NCBI RefSeq assembly: GCF_001640805.2 | Contig: NC_066838.1 | Span: forward strand, 10,999,132 to 11,063,131 | Direction: 5' to 3' | Source of the DNA: Lates calcarifer | Lineage: Eukaryota > Chordata > Actinopteri > Centropomidae | DNA: 64,000 nt | In this document: positions 38,391-50,700 of the stretch, in pieces | How the letters are laid out: every line of letters begins with the position of its first letter | How positions within the stretch are numbered: the first letter of the stretch is position 1 | Notes under the pieces: model-generated | The model's database searches: none | What the model saw: the letters and a program-made list of their open reading frames with translations, nothing else | What the model was told of the DNA's origin: nothing | Position numbers and translations under genes: made by a program

Positions 38391-41300
38391 TTTATTTCAC
38401 TGAGTGAAAAGCTCAATCTTTGCATAAGACATGCAGAAACAGAAGAAAAACATAAATATAGCACAATGAAGATGAACAGCACTGTATCCAAGTGGAAATA
38501 AGCAATAGAACTAGAATGAATAGTAGTGCTGAGGGCAACAAATTCAAGTAGAGACTTTTTAAAAAAATTGCTTCATTGTCTGCTTCTCATATAAAATGTC
38601 TCATGAATCTCGCCAAATTGAACGCTAACGGGAGATGGCTTTTAGTCCAAAAGTGCAATATATTTTACAAAGTCTAAAATGTTGCTCTGTTTATCCACTA
38701 CGCTGCAGTAAGCAGGCGGCTTCCATATTACATTTTTTCCAGCAGTGGAAATACATCTCAGTTTATTTCCCCACCACTTTTTTATACCATCCTTTTTACT
38801 CTGTTAATTAAAACAGTAAAATGATCTGTCGTTTCAGCAGCAGCCTATGCAGGATTTGGAGGTCGTTTCCGTCTGGTTTTTGTGTAATATAATTTTCATG
38901 TTTATTCTCTTTTTTTCTGGTAGATTATATACAGGATGCCAGCTGGCTGACAGATGGTGATGCCTTTACCCGTGTTTTTTTTTTCTCTTTTTTTTTTATT
39001 AAAAAAAAACACACACACACACATCACAAGGAAGAGAAGGAGGAAGGACAGGAACAGCTGTAGACGAGGGGACAGACAACCAGCACACTGGCCACTGGGT
39101 GACATAAGGGAGTGGGAGGAGAACCCAGCACATGGCTCAAGGCAAAAAAAAAAAAAAAAAAAACTAAAAAAAAAAAAGATAAATAAATGCGTAAATGTGC
39201 CCTGTTAACACTGAACAAGACACAGAGAGCCATCTTGTTAGCAGTAGCAGGCCTCTAAATCTCCGTAATGGTCCTCAGCTCTGATCTTGTTTTTGCACCA
39301 GAAAGTCAAGCGTGAACAACCCTAAACAACAAATATTGTTGATTCCCCCTACCTGCATGGATGCAGATGATTTTTTTGTTTGTTTGTTTTCAAATTCTGT
39401 GACAAAAATAAGTGTCTCAGTTGAATTTATAGCAGAACAAAAGCAGGGAAAAGACGAACAAGGTCATGAAATATGAACCGAACCTCTGAGCAGCTGGGAC
39501 GAAAGCCACAGGTCTGTGTTCTTACAGTCCTGGCCTATCTATCTGTCTCAGGGAGAGAGACATACACACACATTCACACACACACACTCACACTTCAGTA
39601 GTGTCACCTCCTGATAGAAGAAGTGACAGAGATCACTGCCGTGACCTTTTGCCCTGCTGTCATCCAGCAGCATCTTTCCCCCTCCACACGTGACCCAAAA
39701 TATCCTCAGGCTGAAGCACTATCAAGCACTGCATGTGTATTTTTATAATAATTATAGCTTCTTTATTTTCAACTTTTTTTTTTTTTACAAATCCTGCTAT
39801 TTTACATTGTCACACACACTCACACGCACCCACACACATAAACTAAATTCAAGTGCACAACGCCTCCCAGCCCCTACAGTTATCTCAGCACACAATGAGA
39901 AAACAAAACAAATGTAGTTAACGCCTCTGCTTTGCAACAGAGTCCCGGGAGACAGTTCAGTCTGTGAACGAGGCATGCCCACAGCAAAGTAAATATAAAC
40001 CAAGAATTTTCAATTAATGAGGAAAAAAAAAAACACACAGAAAAATGACAATGAATAAAACGAGTCGTTAAATAAAACAGAAACATCAATGAATGAATTC
40101 AAATCAGTGTATTTTAGTTTGAGCTTCTGACATAGTTCGGAAAAAGAAAAAAAATATACTGCAAATATCATAACGGAATCTGCCAATGTTATAGTATCAA
40201 CAACTTTTTTCCAAAAAATCTGGGGTAATTAAAAAAGGTCACGCACACAAGCAAACTATAATGAGGCTATTTGAATTTTTAACTTTTTATTATTCATTTC
40301 TCCTTTTACGGTTTTCTTTTTAAAGGAAGCTGTTCATCAAAGAGCATTTTGTTCATATATAGTTATTTTTTTACAGAGGAAAATACTGTACAACCTTTTT
40401 TTTTTCTTCTCAAAACAATATCTGGAGGAATATCATCTACACACATTATTATTCCCTATATAATGATCATTTATTTCCAATGCCAAGCTCAGGAGATAAT
40501 TCACGATCAGTGTGTCCACTCCTCGGTCGCACAATATTCGCTCAGTATAAACCAGAGGGTGGCTTTGACAGATTTATAATTTAGTACTACAGTAAGTGAG
40601 CATTGCCATGAACTTCTTAAGAATTAATTTAAATCACAGTCCGTATTAGTGTTTCTTATCAGGGTGCTGTTTTTCTGCTGCACCCGTTTCCTTTTTTTTC
40701 TTTCAAACTGTCCAATCACAGAAGCAAAATAAAACCCAGTCTTTAAATAAATCACAGAACAACAGTTCTTAGTCACACTAACATCTATTTGTGCATTAAA
40801 GCAAAAAAACAAAAAAAGTGAACTAAAACAACATCTTTAAAGCAAATTCCCTGTTAAAAGATATATATCATTTTTTTTTTTCAGACGGTAAAAATGAACC
40901 TAAAAAGTGCAATAACACCCTAAAAATTTCTCATTGGAAGGTCACATAAATATTAAATAAAAACCGTTACAACAGGAGCTCAACCACAGCCATAGTGAAT
41001 GGAAAACAAAATGCCGTTGAGACATTTTTCGGTCTGTACATTTTTCAACATAAAACACACTCCCTGACGCTTCCTCTGCCGTGTCCCCCTCGCTGCATCT
41101 GAGTGACTCATTGTTTCCTGTGGTCAGTCTGACCCCCACTCCCCCACCCACCCTCCCATCCGTTAATCACGACCTCGCCTGCTCACAGATCGATATGCTT
41201 CTGACTAACAACACAACAAAACGACATCGTAATGCAAAGATGCAAATGGTAACAAAAATAGTTTTAAATATGCTCATGAGTTAGCTATCATCATCGGTAT

Positions 41301-42213
41301 CATCATGGTCAGCTAATATAAAAGTGCACTATCCACACACAAACTTGATTCCTCCACAGGGGGTGTAAAAATTACAAAGGGCTGAGCTTGAGCTTGGTTT
41401 TGGTGCTAGTAGAAACATTTCTAGCAGAATGTCAGAGAGAACTGTTGAGAGACTGGCGACTTGCTGGACGCCCCCCAATCCCCCCCATGACTGCAGCTGA
41501 GACTGACCAAACAGTTAACTGCCGCATGTCACTGAGAACAAAGAAAAACACCTGAGAGAGACGGGGACAAGCAAAATGTGACCCCCTTTCTCTCTGTGTC
41601 TAATAATAATAATAATAATAATAATAGTAATTAATAATATAATATTAATACAGAAAAAAGATCAAATGTTTGAACGCATCCTGTTTCCCCTTAGTGATTC
41701 ACGTCCCTTTTTCTACGTATCCACGACCCTGCAGTTCATGTTGCCTGTGCCAGCAAAGTTCCTTTTGTATATCATCGTTCACACACACACTTACATATAT
41801 AGTTATATAGAGAGATTTGTTTTTGTTTTTCTAACATTTTTTTTTTCCACACACAAAAAAGTGAAAAAAATAAAAATAAATTAAAGTCAAACATGCACGC
41901 ACACAAAAAGACTGATGTGTAGTAAAATGCTTTACATTGCTGCCCCATGTGTAAAACAGGGCCTAATTCTGTGTGTCTCCGTTCATATTTTTTAATGCAT
42001 AATTGAATTAATAATGTTGGTCATCTTGTAAACATCATAATAAATCATTTTGGGCCATCATTTTCTCCACGCTGTTGTTGTTTTTTTGTTGTCATCTGAA
42101 GTCTCTAAACATGATAAATGAGGCCACTTTCATTTTTGTTTGTTCATAGTACACAGGGTTTTTCTTCAGTTCTACAGTCACTGTTTTTTTTTTTTTGTTA
42201 GTTTTTTTCTTTT
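38391..42213 (-). other. CASZ1: CASZ1 3' UTR and downstream flank (end uncertain)
   Basis: Sequence following the CASZ1 stop in the - direction. It is A/T-rich with long homopolymers (A19 interval near 39145-39164, T runs near 38984-39000) and (TAA)n at 41601-41627. Canonical AATAAA hexamers on the - strand occur at 40470-40475, 40286-40291, 39762-39767, 38995-39000, 38901-38906, 38762-38767 and 38391-38396. The true cleavage site cannot be chosen from sequence. Confidence 0.4.
41601..41627. repeat. (TAA)n microsatellite
   Basis: Nine tandem TAA units in the region downstream of the CASZ1 stop, followed by imperfect TAA/TAT repeats. Confidence 0.9.
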
Positions 42214-43475
42214 TCATGGGTCAGCGTCTTGCTTTTCCAGTTGGGAAGTATCAGTGTGGTTAACGGAAGCATCAAAACTCTCATCATTGTCCTTCTCGCC
42301 ATCAGGCTCCGCCATTGAATCATCATTTGAATCAGTGTTGAGATCCTCCTCTTCCTCCTCCTCCTCTTCTTCCTCCTCCTCTGCGTGCGCCTCCTCCTCT
42401 GGCGACAGGTCATCTTCAGCTTCGCCAGATGTTCCTGTGGTGTCGTCCTGAGCTGCCTGCAGACCCAGCGGGGGTGTGGGGTTGTGGCTGGGCCGCGCTG
42501 CTTCATGGTGAATCTTCTTGCTGAGGTCCAGTGAGTCACTCAGACCCAGGCCGGCTGCATTCTTCAGGAAGAACTGGGAGCTGCTGAAGTCAGTGCCCAG
42601 GTTGAGGGAGCTGTCCAGGCTGATGGTGGACGGCGGGTACGGGTGGTTATAGTCAGACCCCATGCCGCCTGTTGGGTAGAGCATGGAGGAAGCACTGCTG
42701 TTGATATTGTGGGACAACCCATGGAGGCCACCAGGTGAGGAAGTAGAAAGACCCCTGGAGGCTGGAGGGACTGCCGACATGCTTCCTCCCAGGTGGTGAG
42801 CTCCTTCCTGTTTGGGTGACACAGATGGCAGCTCGCCCCGCTCCTGCTTCTCGTGCTTCCTCTTGTGGGAGTCCATCTGGGACATGCCCACCACCGTGTG
42901 CTTACACTCTGGGAAGGTGCAGTGGAAGTGTGAGCACTTGAGCTTATATTTGCAGTCGGGGACCTCGCAGTCAGCGCTGGAACTGAACTGGCAGAAGCCA
43001 GCGGCGCTGATCACGTCTTGCTTGCCGTGGTGCTTGCGGTGGGCCGTCACCTTGGTGCTGTCGGTGCAGCGGAAGCCGCAGCGCAGACAGTGGAAGTGGG
43101 TGCTGTTGCCTGAAAACTGGCAGTCAGGGAAATTGCAGCTTAGTGAGGATTTGAAGCGCTTGAAGTCGTCCAGGACCAGGTTGTCCACGCGGTCGTGGTG
43201 CTGCGCGTGCTTGTACATGTGGGTGCGGCCGCAGAACTTGTAGCCGCAGTTCTCGCGCGTGCAGTGGTAGTGGGTCACCTTGAGGGAAAACTGGCAGCTC
43301 GAGTCCTTGCAGTTCTCATAGAGGTCATAGCGCCGGAAGCCCTCCAGCATCATCCCCTCATCCAGCATCTTGCGTGACGATGCGGTCTTGCGGCGCTTGC
43401 CGAATGGTGACATGTCCTCAATGATCCAGAAGCGCTTTTTCGCACCGGTGGCCGTGGGAATGGAGATCGTGTTGC
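42214..43475 (-). CDS. CASZ1: CASZ1 last coding exon, zinc fingers 9-11 and acidic C-terminus
   Basis: Exon of 1262 bp coding, phase 1 in, ending DADP and TGA. It encodes [23 protein letters not shown]-like [12 protein letters not shown], finger 9 ([17 protein letters not shown]...), finger 10 with the family-typical short CLRC knuckle, and finger 11 ([17 protein letters not shown]...HKRKH). A Ser/Gly-rich region, a second SLDLSKK motif (42514-42534), a Glu12 run (near 42344-42379) and an Asp/Glu-rich end follow. The acidic tail resembles the human one in character but not in sequence. Confidence 0.96.
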
Positions 43476-44679
43476 CTGAAAGAAAGGAGACATTGAAGAA
43501 TGATCAGTCGGCAAGCAAAGTAAAACCCACAAACTACAAGCAAATTACACCGCGAGACCCTCCTGGTTCAAACACTAATATGCGACCTTACTCAGCCAGA
43601 AGTGGTTCACAGCTGAGTAAGCACGGAGAGCAACATATTTTTTTATTCCTAATTCCCAGAATGATTAAAGGAGACCGAAAATGATAGATTGACTTTGGAA
43701 CATGACACTTTTACAGGGTGTCTCCAGCCTCCAAACAGAGGCGGAGCTGTGGGTCTTAACCGACCCTCTTATCTCCATGTTGTTTTATGAGGGGCACCCA
43801 CCTTTTGCAACACCCTGGGGTCACTGCTAATGATGTGATCCCTGTTCTGCAAGACAGGAAGCAGTGGGCCTCGATAAAACTTAGAGCGTGATTAAAATGC
43901 TGCTGATGCAGCCTTGTTAATGGAAGCTAAACAAGGCTCGGGCTTCATACTACAGGTGCCAAATTTACTGCTCTGTCTCTAAATCCTAGTAATACTAAAA
44001 GTGAAAGCACACACAAAGGTGTAAGTGAAGTAATTATACACATTTGTTCTGTTACTGTACCACTTCAGTTAGCATGCACTTCTCATCGCTACATAAACGT
44101 TCTGTTTTTGCATGCTGGAAAGCCCCCTTTACTTTCTCGTCTTTCCACATCAATACTGCAGAGAAAGGTTGGATCACACAGTTAAATGCTGCACAGGACT
44201 CAAGTCAAGAGTGACAGCTGCAGTGTTGGTTTGCGCCGGGGATAAGTACCTGCAGCATCCTGCACTATAGGGACGTCATTTTTAACCGGAGACGGAGTGG
44301 CAATGATGGGGCTGAAAGCTGGTGTGTTGGTTGGCATGACAACACTCCGAGTGGCTCCCAGAGAGGCGCTGAGCAGAGAGTATGACAGACAGGATGGAGA
44401 GAGGAGGTATGGGAGTGAGGGGAGAGGAGGTCGAAGGAGAGCAGGAGAGAGGGATGGGGCCTGGGACTGGAGACCAGGCTGAGGAGCGGAGGGAGGAGGA
44501 GGTGGCAGTTGTGGTGGAGGAGGAGGGGAAGAAGGAGGAGGTGCATTTTGGGTAGCGCTAGTGTCAGCAGGGGTGGTAGGAGCAGAAGTGGTGGCGGGGC
44601 AGCCTTGTCCTGGAGAGACAGGTTGACCAGAGAGAGTGAAGGACAGACAAGAGAGGGGGGGGAAAAAACACACAAACGG

Positions 44680-44718
<39 letters not shown>

Positions 44719-47700
44719 AGGGCCAGATCCCGCACACACAGACACACGCACACACAGAGGGATGGGAGGTAAAAAGGGAAAGATAAAAGATAAGAGAATG
44801 ATACAAAATGAGGCCCATTCAAGACAAGTAACCCAAACACCAGCCAAAACAACAATGATGAGTGTAGTGGATAATATTGGCAACACATGGAGAAATGTGA
44901 AAATCACAGGCAGGCTCAGACTTAGAAAAAAAGCAGAGGAGAAACCATTTATTTAGTAAGTTTGAGGAAAAAGAGTCTGTTTTCCCTTTTCCTTTCCTTT
45001 CTTTTCTTTTCTCCCACAATTCAACCCACTAAAAGTGCTAAAGTAGACATAAAGCCACAGGGATGATCTCTGGCCAAAGGAAAATGTAATAAGCTACATA
45101 CAGTGCAATAACTCAAACCACTGATGTACAAAATGGATGTTTTATGAGGATGACCACGCAAACTGCAAAAGATTTTGTCCACGAATCAGAACAATACAGC
45201 ATTGTCATCAACCTCATATAATATGACTGATGATATTGATTTAAGTTAAATTACTACATCATGGAAAACCTGACCACAGAATGTGTGAAATGACAAGTTG
45301 TTGATTTTCTGGGTAAGGTGGATGAGTGTGGACTGAGAGAAGCGTCATGTACAATGCTGAATGTAAGAGTAGAAAACTTGTATTGTACCATTTGGCTTTC
45401 AGACTTAATATTAAAGCTCTACATGCTGCCACTTAGACACCTATTGGATCTTTTTTTTTTTTTTTCTCTTAACATCATCTTACCTGCTGGAGAGCCATCA
45501 TTGCCTACTGGCGTGCTGGTGCAGCTCCGGTCCTGGTTGGAGGACTCAGAGGAGAGGCCCAAGGGGCTGCCTCCTCCTCCCATGTAGTCCATGTAATCAT
45601 CAGTCTCATCCATGACGGCAGAGGAGAAGCCGGAGGTGATGCCGGGCTGGGTCGCCATGGACCCGGACACCATGCCGGGCGCCTGCTGCATATCGTCTGC
45701 CCTCTGACCAAGTGGCATCGCCTGGAAAACAGATCGTCTTTATTGTACAGGGACAGTTTTCCGAGTGCTCACTCATTGTGGAAGCTGTTGGTTCTCTGTA
45801 AATGTTACTATGAACAGTACGGTCTAGACCTCTATATGAGAAGTTCCCTGAGATAACTTCTGTTATGATTTGGCGCCATTTAAAGACAAACTGAACTGAC
45901 TTGACATCTTAAACAAACATCTTTGGCTTTAACGTGCCATTAATGCAGGTGTTGGCTCTTGGCTTACGACCAAGCATTTCTCAATACATCAGAGGCATTT
46001 TGAAAGAATGAAACTCACACTTCAGTCATTATATGAGGGACTTTGAAATGGAAAAAAAGAACAAATAGAACTAGAAAATCCACATGTTTGAATCCACGTA
46101 CGGTACAAGTTGTCCACACGTCAGAAGTTAAGTTAGGGAATCGAAAAATTTCATCAAAAGAATGTCACGAGTGATTTGTTTGTGACTGGTATGACAGGAT
46201 ATGAGTGCTACTCTTTTCCCTGAATGTGACTCATAGAACAGGAAGCATGATTTAAAAGAAAAAGACGACAAAACCAACCGAACTAGGTACAGTCACGTAA
46301 ACTTTGGATGCCATTGAATAACAGGTAGACTTCATTATTTTTGAGTCTGAATAATAAAAAAAAAAAAGTGAAAATAAGATTTTTAAGAAATCTTTAGAAT
46401 CTTTTTAAATTGTCATGTTGCAGCAGAAACCACAACTGTATGTTTTAAAATGTGGGTGTGAAAAATGTGTCTGCCCCTTTAAAATGATAAGCTTTATTGG
46501 TAGGAAAAAATCTACAATACATAACTACGTGCAGTAGCTCGAAGGGCAAAAATTCCATTCCATATTTAAAATGTCAGTTAAAGGGTGTGTAAGGTACTTG
46601 GCATCATTAAAATACATATTCATCAACTTTCATTCACTCAGGTGTTATCTTCAGATAATTAGAGTATGTGTCATATGTCACAGTTTCTGCCATTTGTACC
46701 TGGGATGGGACTCTGTCAAAGTTCTTCCCCAGCATCCGCCTCATGTGTTTGCGTGCGTGTGAGGTCATCTGGTGCTTAAGCAGGAAAGAGAACTGGCAAC
46801 CCTCGCGGATGCAGTGGAAGTGGCTGTTGACTTGGTTATACTTACAACCTGCGAAAAAGAAGAAAAACAAAAAACAGTTTAACAGTTGTAAACTCTCCAT
46901 TTGCAGATTAATTTGTCTTCGTGAGGCAGCTACGGCGCTAAATGCAATATCATGAGCGTGACGGTGTCGTGATTAGATCAAACACAAAGTGAAATATTTT
47001 TAGGTTTTTTTAATTTCATGATATAGCTCTGACAAAAGAGGGATCGGGTTTCAAAGTGTTTGGGAGTGTACATGTAGGAGGAATATTAGATCACTCCGGT
47101 GTCACACTGAGCAAGTCAAGGCTTCTGTGCACTAAACCTGTGGAGCTCTTTTATTACACTGACATGCTTTATTCAATTAGGAATTTACATAAATAAATTC
47201 TCATTTTCTGTGGGCCAATAATGCACACACCCCTGCAAACCAAAGTAAATATACAATTATTACCATATTAAATTCATTTTTCAAAGTATCTCCATTGTCA
47301 TTTTTCCTTTTGTTCTCCATTGTGCTGCTGTCTGCTTCATATTCTTCTGTTCTTTTCTCATGTTTTAACCGGTCTAGCTCTAATTGCTTTATGATTTCAA
47401 ATTAAATGAATGTTCCATTTTGTGTGTGTTAATCAAATACCATTATATAAAAGCAGGCAGAAATAATTGAAAGAGTAACATGCTGGGCAGGTGCTAGCAT
47501 GTCAGTAACCATGGCACCCAGTTTAAGAGCACAACATGTCTGTGTCATCAAATAGCTTTTGCACACACGTTTCAAACACGCAAAGTTGAGCAAATAACAG
47601 TAACCCCCGTGACATGAAGGGCCTTTTGTGAGACAGAAACCAGGTAACATCATCAGCTGTGTTCAGTTTAATGTCGCTGCCATGGATACTGGCAACCCAT

Positions 47701-50700
47701 CAATTCTTTATGACTGGAGAGCTAGCGATGGTAATCCTTTCTGTTTTTCCCCCAGCCCAAACAATACAGTTGGCAGATCAGGCTGGGGACAAAAAACAGC
47801 TGTTTAGGGCCTGTTTTTGTTTGCTTTGTTTCTGCGTTCTGAAAAGCTTGTGTAACCGCCTGAAAAAAACAGATCACTTTTAATTCATTTCTGTGTGATG
47901 GCAGCGGTGGCTGTGAGGCGCAGCTTCAGAACACAAACAGGCTAAACCAGACAAGCCGGATAATTAACAAACACAAACCTAATTGCTCATTTCTGACAGG
48001 GGCAAAAGGAAGAAGAAAACAACCTGGATGTGATTGCCCCCTTTGACGTTATTGCTCATATAGTACAGGCGAGACTACCTTTGGGACTTGAGGTGCCATT
48101 GTGAATATGCAAAACACAGCAACAAAATCTGTGAGGCAGACCTGTTTCATGCCTCTTAAACCACTCAAATAGCATGACAGTGTTTGCCAACACTGGTCTC
48201 TCTCCCTTTGTAAACACAGAGAATATCCTCTTGCATCAGCCACCGAAAATCAATCTACATCTTTCTCAAGTCGACACCTTTAATCCACACATCTCTCCTG
48301 GCAAAATATTATCAAAAGCTGGAGTGTTTGCGCTGACACAGAAGGCTTGTTGGGTGATGTAGGGAGAGAGAGGCAAAGACAAAAAAAGGCACAGAAGAGA
48401 GACAGAAGGCCAAAAGTTATTCATCAGATCAGAGGGATTTTTTTCCTTACCGAGCCTCCCGCACTCCTCCCTCTTGGTGAAATATTTGAAACCATTGGCG
48501 GCACGGCGCTCTGCCTTCTCGTGCTTCTTGATGTGCCATGGCAGCTTGGTGGTGATGTTGGTGACAAAAAAGCAGCCAGGCCGCAGACAGTGATAGTGGC
48601 CCCTCATTCTGAACTCGCAGTGCTGCAGCGGAGACACACAATTTGCAATTTCATGAGTCAATTGCAGGGAATGTTTGAAAGCCGTAAGAGGGAGAGGATT
48701 AATATTATTTGATCTTTCTTTTGTGTGCAAAGTTAAAGCGAATACTACGCACAGTTTGTCCCAAAAACATAATCAACACCCCCCTCTCTGGTCATTTGGA
48801 ACATCCCACATTTCTGAGTATGATTACTTTTTTTTTCCATGCTTCCCACAAACACCCCTCCTTTCTAACATGTCTGTACACCACCATCTGTTTGTGAGGC
48901 CCAGATCCCAAAGGACTGGGCCAAATAAGATCTGCTCAGTTCAGGAGATGGAGACTAAGGGGAGGAGGGGAGGAGAAGAAGGAGGAGGAGGAGGAGGAGG
49001 GAAAGGGGGGGACTTTTTGTGAGAGGGGTGATTTTCGACACATTAATGAATTCATTTAAACGGTTTTCCAAATACGGGCTCATGAGAGCAGGCAGGGGCT
49101 GCCATTTAGGTTTCATTTGCGAAGCATTCCCCTGATTTTTGCCCTATTCCAGACAGCCTTGTTTACTGTGCAAGTGACAATGATTTATTGGGTAATATCA
49201 GCTAAATTGGCCTTTTCTGAGAGGAGAATGCGGCAGTCAAAATGACATCATTGACATATAAACAGGCATTACTGGGGTGAGTCGACTGTCTTTTTCAGCA
49301 GAGATGGAAGACGGGGAGCAGCGGTTGTGAAAGCCTTGAGTCAAATAACCTCAAATACTGGTCTAATAGATAGCATACTTCATGCTTAGAAATCTGTGGG
49401 AGATGACAGTAGGTGATTCAGCTCCTGGCTGAGTTATCAACTCCCACTCACCTGGTTGGGACAGAGACACTGGAGAGAGTAGTAGGAAAACTGATCGCGG
49501 ACGTTGACCAGGTTGTTGTTGGGGTTGATGTGGTCCAAACAGTGGGACTCGGCCTTGCCAGAGGTCTTGCACACATACTTGCAATTCCCAAACAAGCAGT
49601 GGAAGTGGAACTTGTTTGAGTACTTACAGTCAGTAGCCAAACAGGGATCACTGGATGAATGGAAATGGAAAACACAGTTCAATCACAACTTGGCAAAAAA
49701 GAGGAATGGCAACACACTGTGCTGGATTCTGTTATGCAAGACACAAAGGTTTTCTCGTACTTTTCCTGGAACTGCAGGAAACCAGGTTTGACTTGTGGCT
49801 TAGCATTCTCTAGAGAGGTGGTGGCCAGAGGGGAGTTGGCTGGCAGGTTGGGCATCGAGGCGGGCATCTGAGGGATGCTGCCGGTCAGCTGCTTCCAGGC
49901 CAGGAGGGAGGGAGGAGGAGAGCTGTAGCCACCAGAGGAAGTGAGGTGTGTTATGTCCATGGAGGGATTGTTGGCCATAGAGACCGGGGCGGCAGGCTGC
50001 AGAGGGGTTCCCTCACCGGAGTCCTTGCCTTCACCGAACTGAGGCTCCGGCTTCACTTTCAAAGTTGCTCGGAGGTGGAAGCTAAACAACAAGACAACAA
50101 GGTGGTTTTTATGTTGATCAATAAAGCTGAAAACTAAAATGTAGAGAGTGAGGGTGTATTTTCTAATCACCAAACAGTGTGACACTCACTTGGCATGTTT
50201 TATGGCCCCATCCACGGTGCTGAAGAGTGCACCACAGTCTTCTACCAGGCAGTGAAAGTGCACTTTCTGAAGGAAGTCACACTGAGCCTCACAGAAGTCA
50301 TCCGTGTCAAACCTTGACATGGATAGATACCAAAGATCGGTAAATTTACTGCCTTCTCGATTAAACTACAAATACTGAAAGGACAACTTGTTAAACTCCT
50401 CATCTGACAGTAACTGTTTCTACATCCGTCATACTGTCATACTGTCATAAGTCATTTAAAATTCCTGCAAAACCAGATTCTTTATGTCTCAGGGGGTTTC
50501 CAAGTGATACAGTATGTGAGGAATAGTACTAACATAAGAAGGTCTACATATTTTTAAACTCTGACTGTTTTCTCACTATCGAAATGAACGAGTGAAGTCT
50601 AACTAAGTGAATCCGATTATAATTAAATATGCACTTCCTGCATGTTTTATTACCTGCGGAGATATGTCCTCCAGATCTCAGTGGGTTTTTCTAGCAGGGG

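Noticed and set aside
42812..43243. Open frame of 143 codons on the + strand
   Set aside because: Antisense shadow of CASZ1 fingers 9-11.
44509..44772. Arg/Gly/His-rich open frame on the + strand
   Set aside because: Antisense of the Pro-rich exon and a translation of the AC repeat.
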